The notes under the pieces are model-generated. The model was not told the DNA's origin. It made no database searches and worked only from the letters and a program-made list of their open reading frames with translations. A program made the translations under genes and the position numbers. Below are positions 1-6,656 of a stretch of DNA of 7,218 nucleotides, one piece after another (positions within the stretch are counted from its first letter, which is position 1; each line of letters opens with the position of its first letter). Origin of the DNA: J061 sp003695725 [NCBI: Candidatus Schekmanbacteria bacterium] (GTDB taxonomy: Bacteria > Schekmanbacteria > GWA2-38-11); contig RFHX01000347.1 in the NCBI GenBank assembly GCA_003695725.1, positions 1 to 7,218 of the forward strand. The letters are read 5' to 3'.

Positions 1-179
1 ACAAATGGTCAAAAAGCATAAAAAACGACAATGAAATTGAAAAACTTGCAAAACTCTATCGCCCGCAACTTTCCTATTATTCAGATGCAGTGAAGAAGCT
101 CTATCCTTCAAAAAAAATCGAAACATATCTCTTACTAATAGGGGCACCTAAAGGAAAAAGACTTGTTAAAATCTTATAA
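1..179 (+). CDS. C-terminal end of an AddA/RecB-type helicase-nuclease (partial)
   Basis: The frame read from base 3 is open from the window edge to TAA at 177-179 and gives 58 residues, so this is the tail of a gene that begins outside the window. The fragment contains YRPQLSYYSDAV at residues 19-30, then a short lysine-rich turn and the strand IETYLLLI. This matches the QxxxY motif (Q22, Y26) and final strand of the PD-(D/E)XK nuclease domain that ends UvrD-like AddA and RecB proteins. Residue 1 is Lys and the preceding partial codon ends in AC, as expected if the window opens inside the family's D-Y-K catalytic motif; that is inference. Such enzymes unwind and degrade double-strand DNA ends ahead of recombination. 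The call rests on a short fragment, so another PD-(D/E)XK nuclease such as an AddB-like or Cas4-like protein remains possible. The helicase domains are not visible. Confidence 0.7.
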   Translation, partial: KWSKSIKNDNEIEKLAKLYRPQLSYYSDAVKKLYPSKKIETYLLLIGAPKGKRLVKIL

Positions 180-229
180 ATTTATAATCTAAATTCACAA
201 AATGCTTATATCATTCAGAATAAGATTTT
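168..229 (+). repeat. 10-bp inverted repeat around the helicase stop and the gap
   Basis: AAAATCTTAT at 168-177 and ATAAGATTTT at 220-229 are exact reverse complements, separated by 42 bases. Allowing one bulged T, the pairing extends to 12 bp. The left arm covers the last codons of the upstream gene. The right arm ends in a T run followed by A residues. It could be a weak terminator-like hairpin for the upstream gene or an operator for the downstream one. The stem is almost all A/T and the loop is long, so a strong intrinsic terminator is unlikely. Confidence 0.4.
183..188 (+). promoter_or_regulatory. Candidate -10 box upstream of the flavin-type oxidase gene
   Basis: A perfect TATAAT lies 72 bases before the ATG at 261. 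The nearest -35-like hexamer is TTGTTA at 163-168, which leaves a spacer of only 14 bases, so the promoter is incomplete by the usual rule. The site also falls inside a 14-base palindrome (174-187) and in the loop of a 10-bp inverted repeat. In such AT-rich DNA a chance match is quite possible. Confidence 0.35.
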
Positions 230-248
230 TAAAAAATAACGAAATAAC

Positions 249-255
249 GGAGGGG
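249..255 (+). promoter_or_regulatory. Shine-Dalgarno site of the flavin-type oxidase gene
   Basis: GGAGGGG lies 5 bases before the ATG at 261. It is a strong ribosome-binding site at a usual distance and fixes the start of the 174-residue protein, including its long helical N-terminal extension. Confidence 0.85.
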
Positions 256-260
256 TCAGA

Positions 261-785
261 ATGGCTGAAGACTTTCAAAAAGAAATAGAAAAGGATTTCA
301 CTGAAATCTTAAAGGGTAGAATAAAACGACTTACAAAAGATGAACTCAAAGATGTAATAGTTGAATTCCTTGCAAGCCACTGCCTTTGCACAATAGCAAC
401 CTGCGACAGCAATATTCCGCGCTCAACACCGGTAAGATATAAAAGCGATGGCTTAGACATCTATATTCTCACGGAAGGAGGGGGGAAGCTGAAAAATATC
501 TTAAACAATCCAAAAGTTTCGGTAAGTCTATACGGAGAATACAGTGGATTTGAAAGTGTCAAAGGATTGCAAATATGGGGCAACGCAGAAATAATAACTC
601 CCAAAGACAAAGAAAAATATCAGGAAGCAAGGAATATAATCAAATCTGAAGAAAGGGAAGATCTAAAAAAATTAGGTCCTCTTCCAATAAGAGATAAATT
701 GAAAGTCATCAAGATAAAAACTGAAAAGGCAAGATATCTAAGTTTCCCCGATGGAATATTAAATCAAGTGTGGGAAGCCGAATAG
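261..785 (+). CDS. Pyridoxamine 5'-phosphate oxidase family (FMN split-barrel) protein
   Basis: The 174-residue soluble protein resembles the PNPOx-like split-barrel family, whose members bind FMN or F420 and reduce or oxidise small molecules; many have no known substrate. Residues 1-38 form a charged, helix-like extension. The barrel starts at about residue 40 (LCTIATCDS, 42-50) and continues with RSTPVRYKSDGLDIYILTE at 54-72, the KLKNILNNPKVSVSL segment at 76-90 and GLQIWGNAEI at 102-111. Together these are typical of the family's flavin-binding half. The last 60 residues are helical, then a strand rich in Lys and Ile, and the tail ends in FPDGILNQVWEAE. There is no signal peptide or membrane segment. 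A strong ribosome-binding site supports the start. The gene follows the helicase-nuclease fragment after 81 bases and faces the PAP2 gene; neither neighbour suggests a substrate. It is not confidently true PdxH, which is longer and has a different C-terminal motif. Confidence 0.8.
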   Translation: MAEDFQKEIEKDFTEILKGRIKRLTKDELKDVIVEFLASHCLCTIATCDSNIPRSTPVRYKSDGLDIYILTEGGGKLKNILNNPKVSVSLYGEYSGFESVKGLQIWGNAEIITPKDKEKYQEARNIIKSEEREDLKKLGPLPIRDKLKVIKIKTEKARYLSFPDGILNQVWEAE

Positions 786-1340
786 TTATATACTCCAACG
801 TTTGACAGCACTCTCCTTTATTTTTTCAAGGATATAATTGCAAAAAAGAGCAATAAAACTTCCCAATATTGCTCCTGCTAAAACATCAGAGGGATAATGG
901 ACTCCCATATAGACCCTTGAAAGAGCAACAAGAAATGCGGCAGACAAAAAATAAACACGCCCTTTCGGATACTTCAAAGCCATAAAAACGGCCCATGTGA
1001 AGGCAATTGTGCTGTGTCCTGATGGGAAAGAATAACTTTGAAGCGGGAATCCTATTATATTCACCCAATCATAAGAATACATTGGTCTTTGTCGGGCAAA
1101 AAAAACTTTCAAGAAACGATACGAATAGCGGGCTGTCAACATCACAATGATAAAAGATGATATATTATATATTTTATCCCTTCTCACCATAAAGAAACAT
1201 AAAATGCCGCCAAGAATAACAAGGTAAAAACTTCCGGCATAAGTAATGACAGGCATTGAATAGTCGAGAAGAGAGTTTTTTATTATGACATTTATGAATC
1301 TTAAAATGTCAGCGTCCAAATTTATAAAATATTCAATCAT
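786..1340 (-). CDS. PAP2-family membrane phosphatase
   Basis: This 184-residue integral membrane protein carries all three signature motifs of the type 2 phosphatidic acid phosphatase superfamily: K78-x6-R85-P86, PSGH at 106-109, and S141-R142-x5-H148-x3-D152. H148 would be the nucleophile that forms the phosphohistidine, with H109 as the general acid/base. Hydrophobic stretches lie at about 34-52, 60-80, 111-124, 129-146 and 152-172, as expected when the active site faces the periplasmic side. Family members remove phosphate from lipid phosphates or diphosphates such as undecaprenyl diphosphate or phosphatidylglycerol phosphate. The substrate here cannot be read from sequence. Its ATG shares one base with the uvrA stop (TAATG on the minus strand) and there is no clear Shine-Dalgarno site, so translation probably depends on ribosomes finishing uvrA. 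Its stop directly abuts the stop of the convergent flavin-type gene. Confidence 0.9.
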   Translation of the reverse strand: MIEYFINLDADILRFINVIIKNSLLDYSMPVITYAGSFYLVILGGILCFFMVRRDKIYNISSFIIVMLTARYSYRFLKVFFARQRPMYSYDWVNIIGFPLQSYSFPSGHSTIAFTWAVFMALKYPKGRVYFLSAAFLVALSRVYMGVHYPSDVLAGAILGSFIALFCNYILEKIKESAVKRWSI

Positions 1341-4174
1341 TACATTGAAAGGTATTGTTTAAGAGCTATACCTGTATAGGATTTGGAATTCATCATAATT
1401 TTTTCTGGTCTGTCAAAAGCAACAACATTACCCCCTTCATCACCTCCCTCAGGCCCCAAATCAATAATATAATCTGCCGATTTTATGACATCCAAGTTAT
1501 GCTCAATTACAATAACAGTATTTCCATTATCAGTGAGACGATTCAAGATTTCGAGAAGCTTTCGAATATCATCAAAATGCAGTCCTGTTGTCGGCTCATC
1601 CAAAATATAAAGAGTTTTTCCCGTGCTTATTCTTGAAAGCTCTTTCGCAAGTTTAACTCGTTGTGCCTCACCTCCGGAAAGGGTTGTTGCTGACTGTCCA
1701 AGTTTGATATATCCAAGCCCTACATCATTAAGGGTTTCAAGTTTTCTTTTCACGGCAGGAATATTCTCAAAAAGATTCAGCGCTTCGCTAACTGTCATAT
1801 CTAAAACTTCTGCTATATTTTTTCCCTTATACCTAATGTCGAGTGTTTCACGGTTATATCTTTTCCCAAGACATACTTCACAGGTAACATAGATATCCGG
1901 TAAAAAGTGCATCTCTATTTTTTTAACACCATCACCATCACAGGCATCGCACCTTCCTCCTTTGACATTAAAGCTAAACCTTCCCGGCTTATATCCGCGC
2001 ATTCTCGATTCTGAAACCATTGAAAAAAGGTTTCTTATATCTGAAAATACTCCCACATAGGTAGCAGGATTTGAACGGGGAGTTCTTCCAATAGGTGATT
2101 GGTCGATATTAATTACCTTATCAATATGCTCGACACCCTCGATTTTCTCATATTTACAGGGTGACTCTTTTGCCCTATAAAACATCTTCGCCAATGCTTT
2201 ATACAATGTTTCAATCACGAGTGTGCTTTTGCCCGAACCCGATACACCTGTAACACAAATAAAGGTCCCAAGAGGGAATTTAACATCAATATTTTTTAAG
2301 TTATTGCCGCTTGCACCTATAACTTTAATCACCTTGCCATTGCCATTTCGCCGCTTCCAAGGTTCAGGCAAAGGAATAGATATCCTCGATGAAAGATAAG
2401 CTCCGGTAAGTGATTTTTCAGATTTTTTAATTTCTGCCGGAGTCCCTTGTGCAACTATATAACCACCTTCCAATCCTGCACCCGGACCAAGGTCAACAAC
2501 ATAATCAGCTGAGAGAATAGTATCAGCATCATGTTCAACAATAATTACAGTATTGCCCATATCCTTAAGTCGTTTCAAAGTGGCTAATAGTTTTTTGTGG
2601 TCTCTGTTATGCAAGCCGATGCTGGGCTCATCAAGAATGTACAAAACACCCATCAAAGATGAGCCGATCTGAGTGGCAAGTCTAATCCTTTGAGCTTCTC
2701 CACCGGATAAAGTTCCTGCTTGACGGTTGAGTGTTAAATAATCGAGTCCTACTGAAATAAGGAAACCAAGTCGTTCCTTAATCTCCTTAATAATTCTTTT
2801 TGATATTTCTTCTTCGCGCTTATTTAGTTTTAATTCAGAAAACCATTTATAGGCATCAGCAATTGATTTTTCCGTAACTTGGCTAATGTTTAGCCCTTTT
2901 ATTTTTACAGAAAGATATTCTTTTTTTAACCTCCCCCCATTGCATTGTGGACATTTCATTATCCTCATAAACTGCTCTATTTCTTCTCTCACCTTGTCTG
3001 ACTCCGTAGACCGATACCTATTTTCAAGACGAGGTATTACGCCTTCGAATTCTTTGCGGAAAAGATATTTATTCTTTTTGCTCTCATAGGAAAATTCAAT
3101 CTCAACTCCTGAAGCACCATAAAGTATCTTTTTCCTCACCTTTTCAAGTAGTTTCTCGAAAGGAATATCAAGAGAAAATTTCAATTTCTTTGACAGCGTC
3201 GATAATGTTTTTTGATGAAAATCTCTGAATTTCAAATGCCATGGCAAAATTGCCCCTTCCCTCAAAGTCTTCTTCTTATCAGGAACGACTAAATCCGGGT
3301 CTATGGAAAGGATTGTTCCTAAACCTCCGCACTGTTCACAAGCACCGTAGGGACTGTTAAAAGAAAATACCCTCGGTACAAGTTCAGGAAGACTTGTGCC
3401 GCATTCTATACAGGCAAATTTCTCTGAAAAAGTAACTTCCTGCGATTTGTCAAAAACTACAGTAACTAATCCACCGGACAATTTGAGAGCAGTCTCAACT
3501 GAATCTGCTACTCTCTGCTTTGCAGATTTTTTAAGTACGAGACGGTCGATAACAACTTCGATTGTATGCTTTTTGTTTTTATCAATCTTTATTTCATCAT
3601 CAAGGTCATATGTGGTGCCGTCTATTCGACATCTGACAAATCCCTGTTTTTTTATATCCAAAAGGAGTTTCTTATATTCTCCTTTCTTACCTCTGACAAT
3701 AGGAGAAAAAATCGTTATTTTAGTTCCCTCCTCTGCTTCACAAATCCTATCTGTTATTTGTGTAGATGTCTGCGCTGCAATCTCTTTTCCACATATATGA
3801 CAATGGGGTTTCCCAATCCTCGAATACAAAAGGCGGAGATAATCGTATATCTCTGTAACGGTCCCTACCGTAGAACGTGGATTTTTTGTTGTCGTTTTCT
3901 GCTCGATTGAAATTGCAGGAGACAGCCCTTCTATTCTTTCTACATCTGGCTTCTCCATCAACTCCAAGAATTGTCGGGCATAGGCCGATAATGATTCAAC
4001 ATAACGGCGCTGCCCTTCAGCATAAATTGTATCGAAAGCAAGCGAAGATTTCCCTGAACCTGACAAACCTGTAATGACAGTTATATTATTTCGAGGAATT
4101 TCAAGATTTAAATTTTTCAGATTATGCTCTTTTGCTCCCTCGATTATAATTTTTCTAACATCTTTGTCCTGCAT
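1340..4174 (-). CDS. uvrA: UvrABC excinuclease subunit A
   Basis: UvrA scans DNA for bulky damage in nucleotide excision repair and loads UvrB; it is a cytoplasmic ATPase dimer. The 944 residues match the usual length. The first ATPase half has Walker A GLSGSGKS at 36-43, signature [12 protein letters not shown] at 489-500 and Walker [13 protein letters not shown] at 511-522. The second has Walker A GVSGSGKS at 643-650, signature [12 protein letters not shown] at 832-843 and Walker [13 protein letters not shown] at 855-866. Zinc-module cysteines are C255/C258 with C279/C282, and C742/C745 with C765/C768. Further CxxC pairs at 125/128 and 408/411 may form the third module. The UvrB-binding region should lie at about 131-245. 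The ATG is the only possible Met start, since an in-frame TAA lies three codons upstream. It is preceded by GGGGAAAA, a modest ribosome-binding site. All catalytic motifs are intact, so the protein is probably functional. PAP2 follows with a one-base overlap. Confidence 0.98.
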   Translation of the reverse strand: MQDKDVRKIIIEGAKEHNLKNLNLEIPRNNITVITGLSGSGKSSLAFDTIYAEGQRRYVESLSAYARQFLELMEKPDVERIEGLSPAISIEQKTTTKNPRSTVGTVTEIYDYLRLLYSRIGKPHCHICGKEIAAQTSTQITDRICEAEEGTKITIFSPIVRGKKGEYKKLLLDIKKQGFVRCRIDGTTYDLDDEIKIDKNKKHTIEVVIDRLVLKKSAKQRVADSVETALKLSGGLVTVVFDKSQEVTFSEKFACIECGTSLPELVPRVFSFNSPYGACEQCGGLGTILSIDPDLVVPDKKKTLREGAILPWHLKFRDFHQKTLSTLSKKLKFSLDIPFEKLLEKVRKKILYGASGVEIEFSYESKKNKYLFRKEFEGVIPRLENRYRSTESDKVREEIEQFMRIMKCPQCNGGRLKKEYLSVKIKGLNISQVTEKSIADAYKWFSELKLNKREEEISKRIIKEIKERLGFLISVGLDYLTLNRQAGTLSGGEAQRIRLATQIGSSLMGVLYILDEPSIGLHNRDHKKLLATLKRLKDMGNTVIIVEHDADTILSADYVVDLGPGAGLEGGYIVAQGTPAEIKKSEKSLTGAYLSSRISIPLPEPWKRRNGNGKVIKVIGASGNNLKNIDVKFPLGTFICVTGVSGSGKSTLVIETLYKALAKMFYRAKESPCKYEKIEGVEHIDKVINIDQSPIGRTPRSNPATYVGVFSDIRNLFSMVSESRMRGYKPGRFSFNVKGGRCDACDGDGVKKIEMHFLPDIYVTCEVCLGKRYNRETLDIRYKGKNIAEVLDMTVSEALNLFENIPAVKRKLETLNDVGLGYIKLGQSATTLSGGEAQRVKLAKELSRISTGKTLYILDEPTTGLHFDDIRKLLEILNRLTDNGNTVIVIEHNLDVIKSADYIIDLGPEGGDEGGNVVAFDRPEKIMMNSKSYTGIALKQYLSM

Positions 4175-4239
4175 TTTTCCCCATTATTTGAATATAATTA
4201 AAACAAATACAATCTAACCCCTTCAAACTCAGATGATAA

Positions 4240-4267
4240 TTTTTAAAATTGAAAATGTTTTTGTCAA
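4240..4267 (-). promoter_or_regulatory. Candidate uvrA promoter
   Basis: On the minus strand a perfect TTGACA (-35) lies at 4267-4262. Sixteen bases further on is TAAAAA at 4245-4240, which matches four of six bases of the -10 consensus. The leader to the uvrA ATG would be about 60 bases. The -35 is good and the -10 poor, so the promoter may be weak, need an activator such as CarD, or be a chance match in AT-rich DNA. Confidence 0.4.
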
Positions 4268-4302
4268 TATAGAGATGCTATGAATTTACAAAATATTGAG
4301 GC

Positions 4303-4332
4303 AAGCATTGATTTTTAGCTAAAACGATGCTT
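4303..4332 (-). terminator. Possible terminator hairpin after ispF
   Basis: AAGCATTG at 4303-4310 pairs with CGATGCTT at 4325-4332 (one G-T wobble). Inside it, after a two-base bulge, TTTT at 4313-4316 pairs with AAAA at 4321-4324 around an AGCT loop. In RNA this gives one long hairpin 36 bases past the ispF stop. On the minus strand the following sequence is CTCAATATTTT, which has only a weak, broken U run. It could end the carD-to-ispF transcript with modest efficiency or stabilise its 3' end. Confidence 0.4.
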
Positions 4333-4342
4333 CGAGATTTTG

Positions 4343-4375
4343 CTTTTTGAAAGTAAAAATTTCACGCTCAAAAAG
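4343..4375. repeat. 8-bp inverted repeat spanning the ispF stop codon
   Basis: CTTTTTGA at 4343-4350 and TCAAAAAG at 4368-4375 are exact reverse complements with 17 bases between. The right arm contains the ispF TGA stop. The arms are mostly A/T, so a hairpin would be weak; it may just be chance or part of a composite 3' end with the neighbouring hairpin. Confidence 0.35.
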
Positions 4376-4841
4376 TGTTTATAAGAGCCACTGCTATTGC
4401 TGCCACTCCTTCTTTTCTTCCGATAAATCCCATTTTTTCATTGGTTTTTGCTTTTATGTTGATCTGGTGTGGCTCTATCTCCAGAACTTCAGAAAGGTTT
4501 TGTTCCATTCTATCCTTATAATCTGAAAAATTCGGCTCTTCAGCGATTATTGTAGCATCGATATTTTCAATAAAAAAACCGTTATTATCAATTAACTCTT
4601 TGACTTTTTTCAAAAGCACCAGACTTGAAATATTTTCATATTCATCATCTGTATCTGGGAAATGCTCACCAATGTCCCCTTCACCAAGAGCGCCAATCAA
4701 AGCATCACAGATTGCATGACTTAAAACATCGGCATCTGAATGGCCACCTAATCCTCTTTCATAAGGAATTTCAATTCCAGCAATAACAAGCCGTCTGCCT
4801 TCCTCGAAGGGATGGACATCATTGCCTATTCCTATCCGCAT
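4368..4841 (-). CDS. ispF: 2-C-methyl-D-erythritol 2,4-cyclodiphosphate synthase
   Basis: IspF converts CDP-methylerythritol 2-phosphate to methylerythritol 2,4-cyclodiphosphate and CMP, the fifth step of the MEP pathway to isoprenoids, as a cytoplasmic trimer. The 157 residues match the family length. Metal ligands are visible as D8 and H10 in the GNDVHPF segment and H42 in HSDADVLSHA (34-43). The core DALIGALGEGDIGEHFPDTD lies at 46-65 and the conserved TNEKMGFIGRKEG at 133-145. The ATG is preceded by GGGGAG nine bases upstream, and the gene starts 24 bases after the ispD stop, so the two are surely cotranscribed. It appears to be the last gene of the carD operon. No key residue is missing. 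Confidence 0.97.
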   Translation of the reverse strand: MRIGIGNDVHPFEEGRRLVIAGIEIPYERGLGGHSDADVLSHAICDALIGALGEGDIGEHFPDTDDEYENISSLVLLKKVKELIDNNGFFIENIDATIIAEEPNFSDYKDRMEQNLSEVLEIEPHQINIKAKTNEKMGFIGRKEGVAAIAVALINTF

Positions 4842-4865
4842 TATTGATATCTCCCCATATTAAAT

Positions 4866-5561
4866 TCAATCAAAATTTCCAAGTAAAAATTCAGCCAATT
4901 TAATATCATCTGGTTTCGTTATCTTTATATTTTTTTCAGAACTCTCAATAATCCTTATTCTTGCCCCAATTTCTTCAGCCATTGATGATTCATCAGTATA
5001 TTCTCTATTACTCTCAAAGGCATAATCAAAAGATTTCTCCAAAACATCTCTCTTAAAAATCTGAGGCGTTTGAGCCCTGAAAAGCTCTTTTCTGTCTAAA
5101 GTTTCTGTAATTACCTTATTACTGTCAATTTTCTTTACCGTATCACTTATTGGCACTGCAAATATAACCCCGTCATAGTTTTTAAGATGAGCGATTGCAT
5201 CCTTTACCAAATCTGTTTCAAAAAAGGGCCTTACAGCATCATGTATCAATATTATATCAGCGCAAGGGTTACAATTTTTAAATCCATTATACACTGAATT
5301 CTGTCTCTTTTCTCCACCTTTTACTATTTTATCCACTTTTAAATTCATTTTCTCTATCAGCTCTTCAACCATACTATTCCATTTATCATAGTTTTGGAGA
5401 GGCAATGTTAAAACTACTTCATCTATAATATTGATTTCATTTATCTTTTCGAGTGTATGTTGAATCAGATATTTTGAACCTATTTTTAAAAATTGTTTTG
5501 GTCTATCAGTCTTCATCCGTAGTCCGAGGCCTCCGGCGACTACAATTGCCGACACAAACAT
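4866..5561 (-). CDS. ispD: 2-C-methyl-D-erythritol 4-phosphate cytidylyltransferase
   Basis: IspD joins CTP and methylerythritol 4-phosphate to give CDP-methylerythritol and pyrophosphate, the third step of the MEP pathway. The 231 residues match the usual size. The nucleotide-binding loop is VVAGGLGLRMKTDRPKQF at 7-24, slightly different from the common AAGxGxRMG form because Gly and Leu replace the usual small residues. Further motifs are GGEKRQNSV at 82-90, HDAVRP at 107-112, PISDT at 137-141, LDRKELFRAQTPQ at 155-167, TDESS at 189-193 and NIKITKPDD at 211-219. The ATG lies two bases after the stop of the PIN/TRAM gene, with a GAGGA ribosome-binding site inside that gene's last codons, so translation is probably coupled. 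IspE, the step between IspD and IspF, is not in the window. Confidence 0.97.
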   Translation of the reverse strand: MFVSAIVVAGGLGLRMKTDRPKQFLKIGSKYLIQHTLEKINEINIIDEVVLTLPLQNYDKWNSMVEELIEKMNLKVDKIVKGGEKRQNSVYNGFKNCNPCADIILIHDAVRPFFETDLVKDAIAHLKNYDGVIFAVPISDTVKKIDSNKVITETLDRKELFRAQTPQIFKRDVLEKSFDYAFESNREYTDESSMAEEIGARIRIIESSEKNIKITKPDDIKLAEFLLGNFD

Positions 5562-5563
5562 TT

Positions 5564-6607
5564 TTATTCCTCGTACTTTTTGGATGAATCACTCTCTGAA
5601 TAGGAATCCGATTCTTTGAGCTTCCCAAATATCATTCTACCAGCAGTTGTCTGCAGAACACTTGTAACTGTCACATCAACATTTGAGCCAAGTTGGTCTC
5701 TGGCATTGTCTACAACTACCATAGTTCCGTCATCTAAATATGCAACTGCCTGACCGCTCTCTTTACCCTCCTTAATTAGATAAACCTTCATAATTTCACC
5801 TGGCAAAACTACTGGCTTGAGTGCATTAGCTAACAGGTTGATATTAAGGACGCTTACACCTTGCAGTTCAGCTACTTTGTTGAGATTAAAATCATTTGTA
5901 AGAATTTTTGCGCCCATATCCCTTGCAAGAGCAACCAACTTAGAATCAACTTCAGGAATTTTTGGGTAGTCGTTTTCAACAACCCGCACTTCAATCTGAT
6001 TAAGTTTTTGAAGTTTATTCAATACATCAAGCCCCCTTCTTCCCCTATTTCTTTTCAAACTATCTGAGGAGTCGGCAATATGTTGAAGCTCTCTCAAAAC
6101 AAACTGAGGAACAATAAGAACACCTTCCAAGAAATCAGTTTCGCAAATATCATAAATCCTTCCATCTATGATTACGCTCGTATCAAGAATCTTGTAGCTC
6201 TCTGCTTCAGATTTTGAACCTAAAAAGGGAAGGATTTTAGAAAATGTTGTACTATGCGCTTTTTTTGCTGCCAGCATTAATCCTAAATAGGCGCAAACCA
6301 AATAAGCCACAGGATAAACATCTTTCCCTACATCCTCTACACCTAAAGATACACATATGGTGTTTATAATTGCATTGCAGACAATAAGACCAACTAATAA
6401 TCCTACAGCGCCAAAAGCAACAGTTTTTAAGGTGATTTTGGACAACCTGATTTCAATTGCTACAACTAATAATCCTAAAACTGCACCTGCAATAGCACCA
6501 ATGATAAAACGATAGCTCTCATTTCCTTTCAAAAAGGCAATCTCATTAAAGATACGAGAGCCAAAATAAGATGATAAAGCTACTATTAAAATTCGGAAAA
6601 CTAACAT
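5564..6607 (-). CDS. Membrane-anchored PIN/TRAM-domain protein (YacL family)
   Basis: The 347-residue protein has four hydrophobic segments at about 3-20, 33-51, 62-85 and 95-114, then a PIN nuclease domain at 138-262 and a TRAM domain at about 264-328. Acidic PIN residues that would bind metal are D142 in [11 protein letters not shown]173 in LREL, D221 in VDSKLVALA and D239 in TNDFNLNKV; all are present. The layout is that of Bacillus YacL and its many relatives, a presumed membrane-attached ribonuclease whose RNA target is not established. TRAM domains usually bind RNA. The tail from 331 is rich in Ser, Glu and Asp and looks disordered. The gene sits between carD and ispD, its usual neighbours. 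The start is fixed by a near-perfect AAAGGAGGT ribosome-binding site, which a short hairpin could cover. The family assignment is firm; the exact function is not. Confidence 0.93.
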   Translation of the reverse strand: MLVFRILIVALSSYFGSRIFNEIAFLKGNESYRFIIGAIAGAVLGLLVVAIEIRLSKITLKTVAFGAVGLLVGLIVCNAIINTICVSLGVEDVGKDVYPVAYLVCAYLGLMLAAKKAHSTTFSKILPFLGSKSEAESYKILDTSVIIDGRIYDICETDFLEGVLIVPQFVLRELQHIADSSDSLKRNRGRRGLDVLNKLQKLNQIEVRVVENDYPKIPEVDSKLVALARDMGAKILTNDFNLNKVAELQGVSVLNINLLANALKPVVLPGEIMKVYLIKEGKESGQAVAYLDDGTMVVVDNARDQLGSNVDVTVTSVLQTTAGRMIFGKLKESDSYSESDSSKKYEE

Positions 6608-6613
6608 TGCGAG

Positions 6614-6629
6614 ACCTCCTTTGTGGAGA
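6614..6629 (-). promoter_or_regulatory. Strong Shine-Dalgarno site inside a short hairpin
   Basis: On the minus strand AAAGGAGGT lies six bases before the PIN/TRAM ATG, close to a perfect match to the 16S anti-Shine-Dalgarno. The same bases can pair with UCUCC just upstream (plus-strand 6625-6629 with 6615-6619, four Watson-Crick pairs and one G-U) around a five-base ACAAA loop. Folded, it would cover the ribosome-binding site and could lower translation relative to carD. The site itself is certain; the regulatory effect is inference. Confidence 0.6.
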
Positions 6630-6656
6630 CAGTTAAATTAGGAATATAATATCTAA

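Larger units (their letters stand above)
4175..4367. other. Non-coding gap between uvrA and ispF
   Basis: This 193-base AT-rich stretch has no plausible gene. It should hold the end of the carD-to-ispF transcript and the start of the uvrA transcript, both on the minus strand. I see a candidate uvrA promoter (4240-4267), a hairpin-forming repeat (4303-4332) and an 8-bp inverted repeat that includes the ispF stop (4343-4375). No match to a known LexA box was apparent by eye, although uvrA is SOS-controlled in some bacteria. Confidence 0.6.

Noticed and set aside
275-460. Minus-strand frame of 61 codons inside the flavin-type gene
   Set aside because: It lies wholly within a well-supported gene on the other strand and shows no family features.
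811-835. Small hairpin (TCCTT with AAGGA around a T-rich loop) near the end of the PAP2 gene, as a terminator
   Set aside because: The stem is only five pairs, and the T run is in the loop and not after the stem on either strand.
3396-3910. Plus-strand open frames of 134 and 114 codons opposite uvrA
   Set aside because: They are antisense to a gene with all its motifs intact, have no ribosome-binding site or recognisable domain, and look like by-products of uvrA codon use.
4175-4367. An SOS (LexA) box ahead of uvrA
   Set aside because: No CTGT-N8-ACAG or GAAC-N4-GTTC type match was found by eye in the gap; other lineages use different boxes, so regulation by damage is not excluded.
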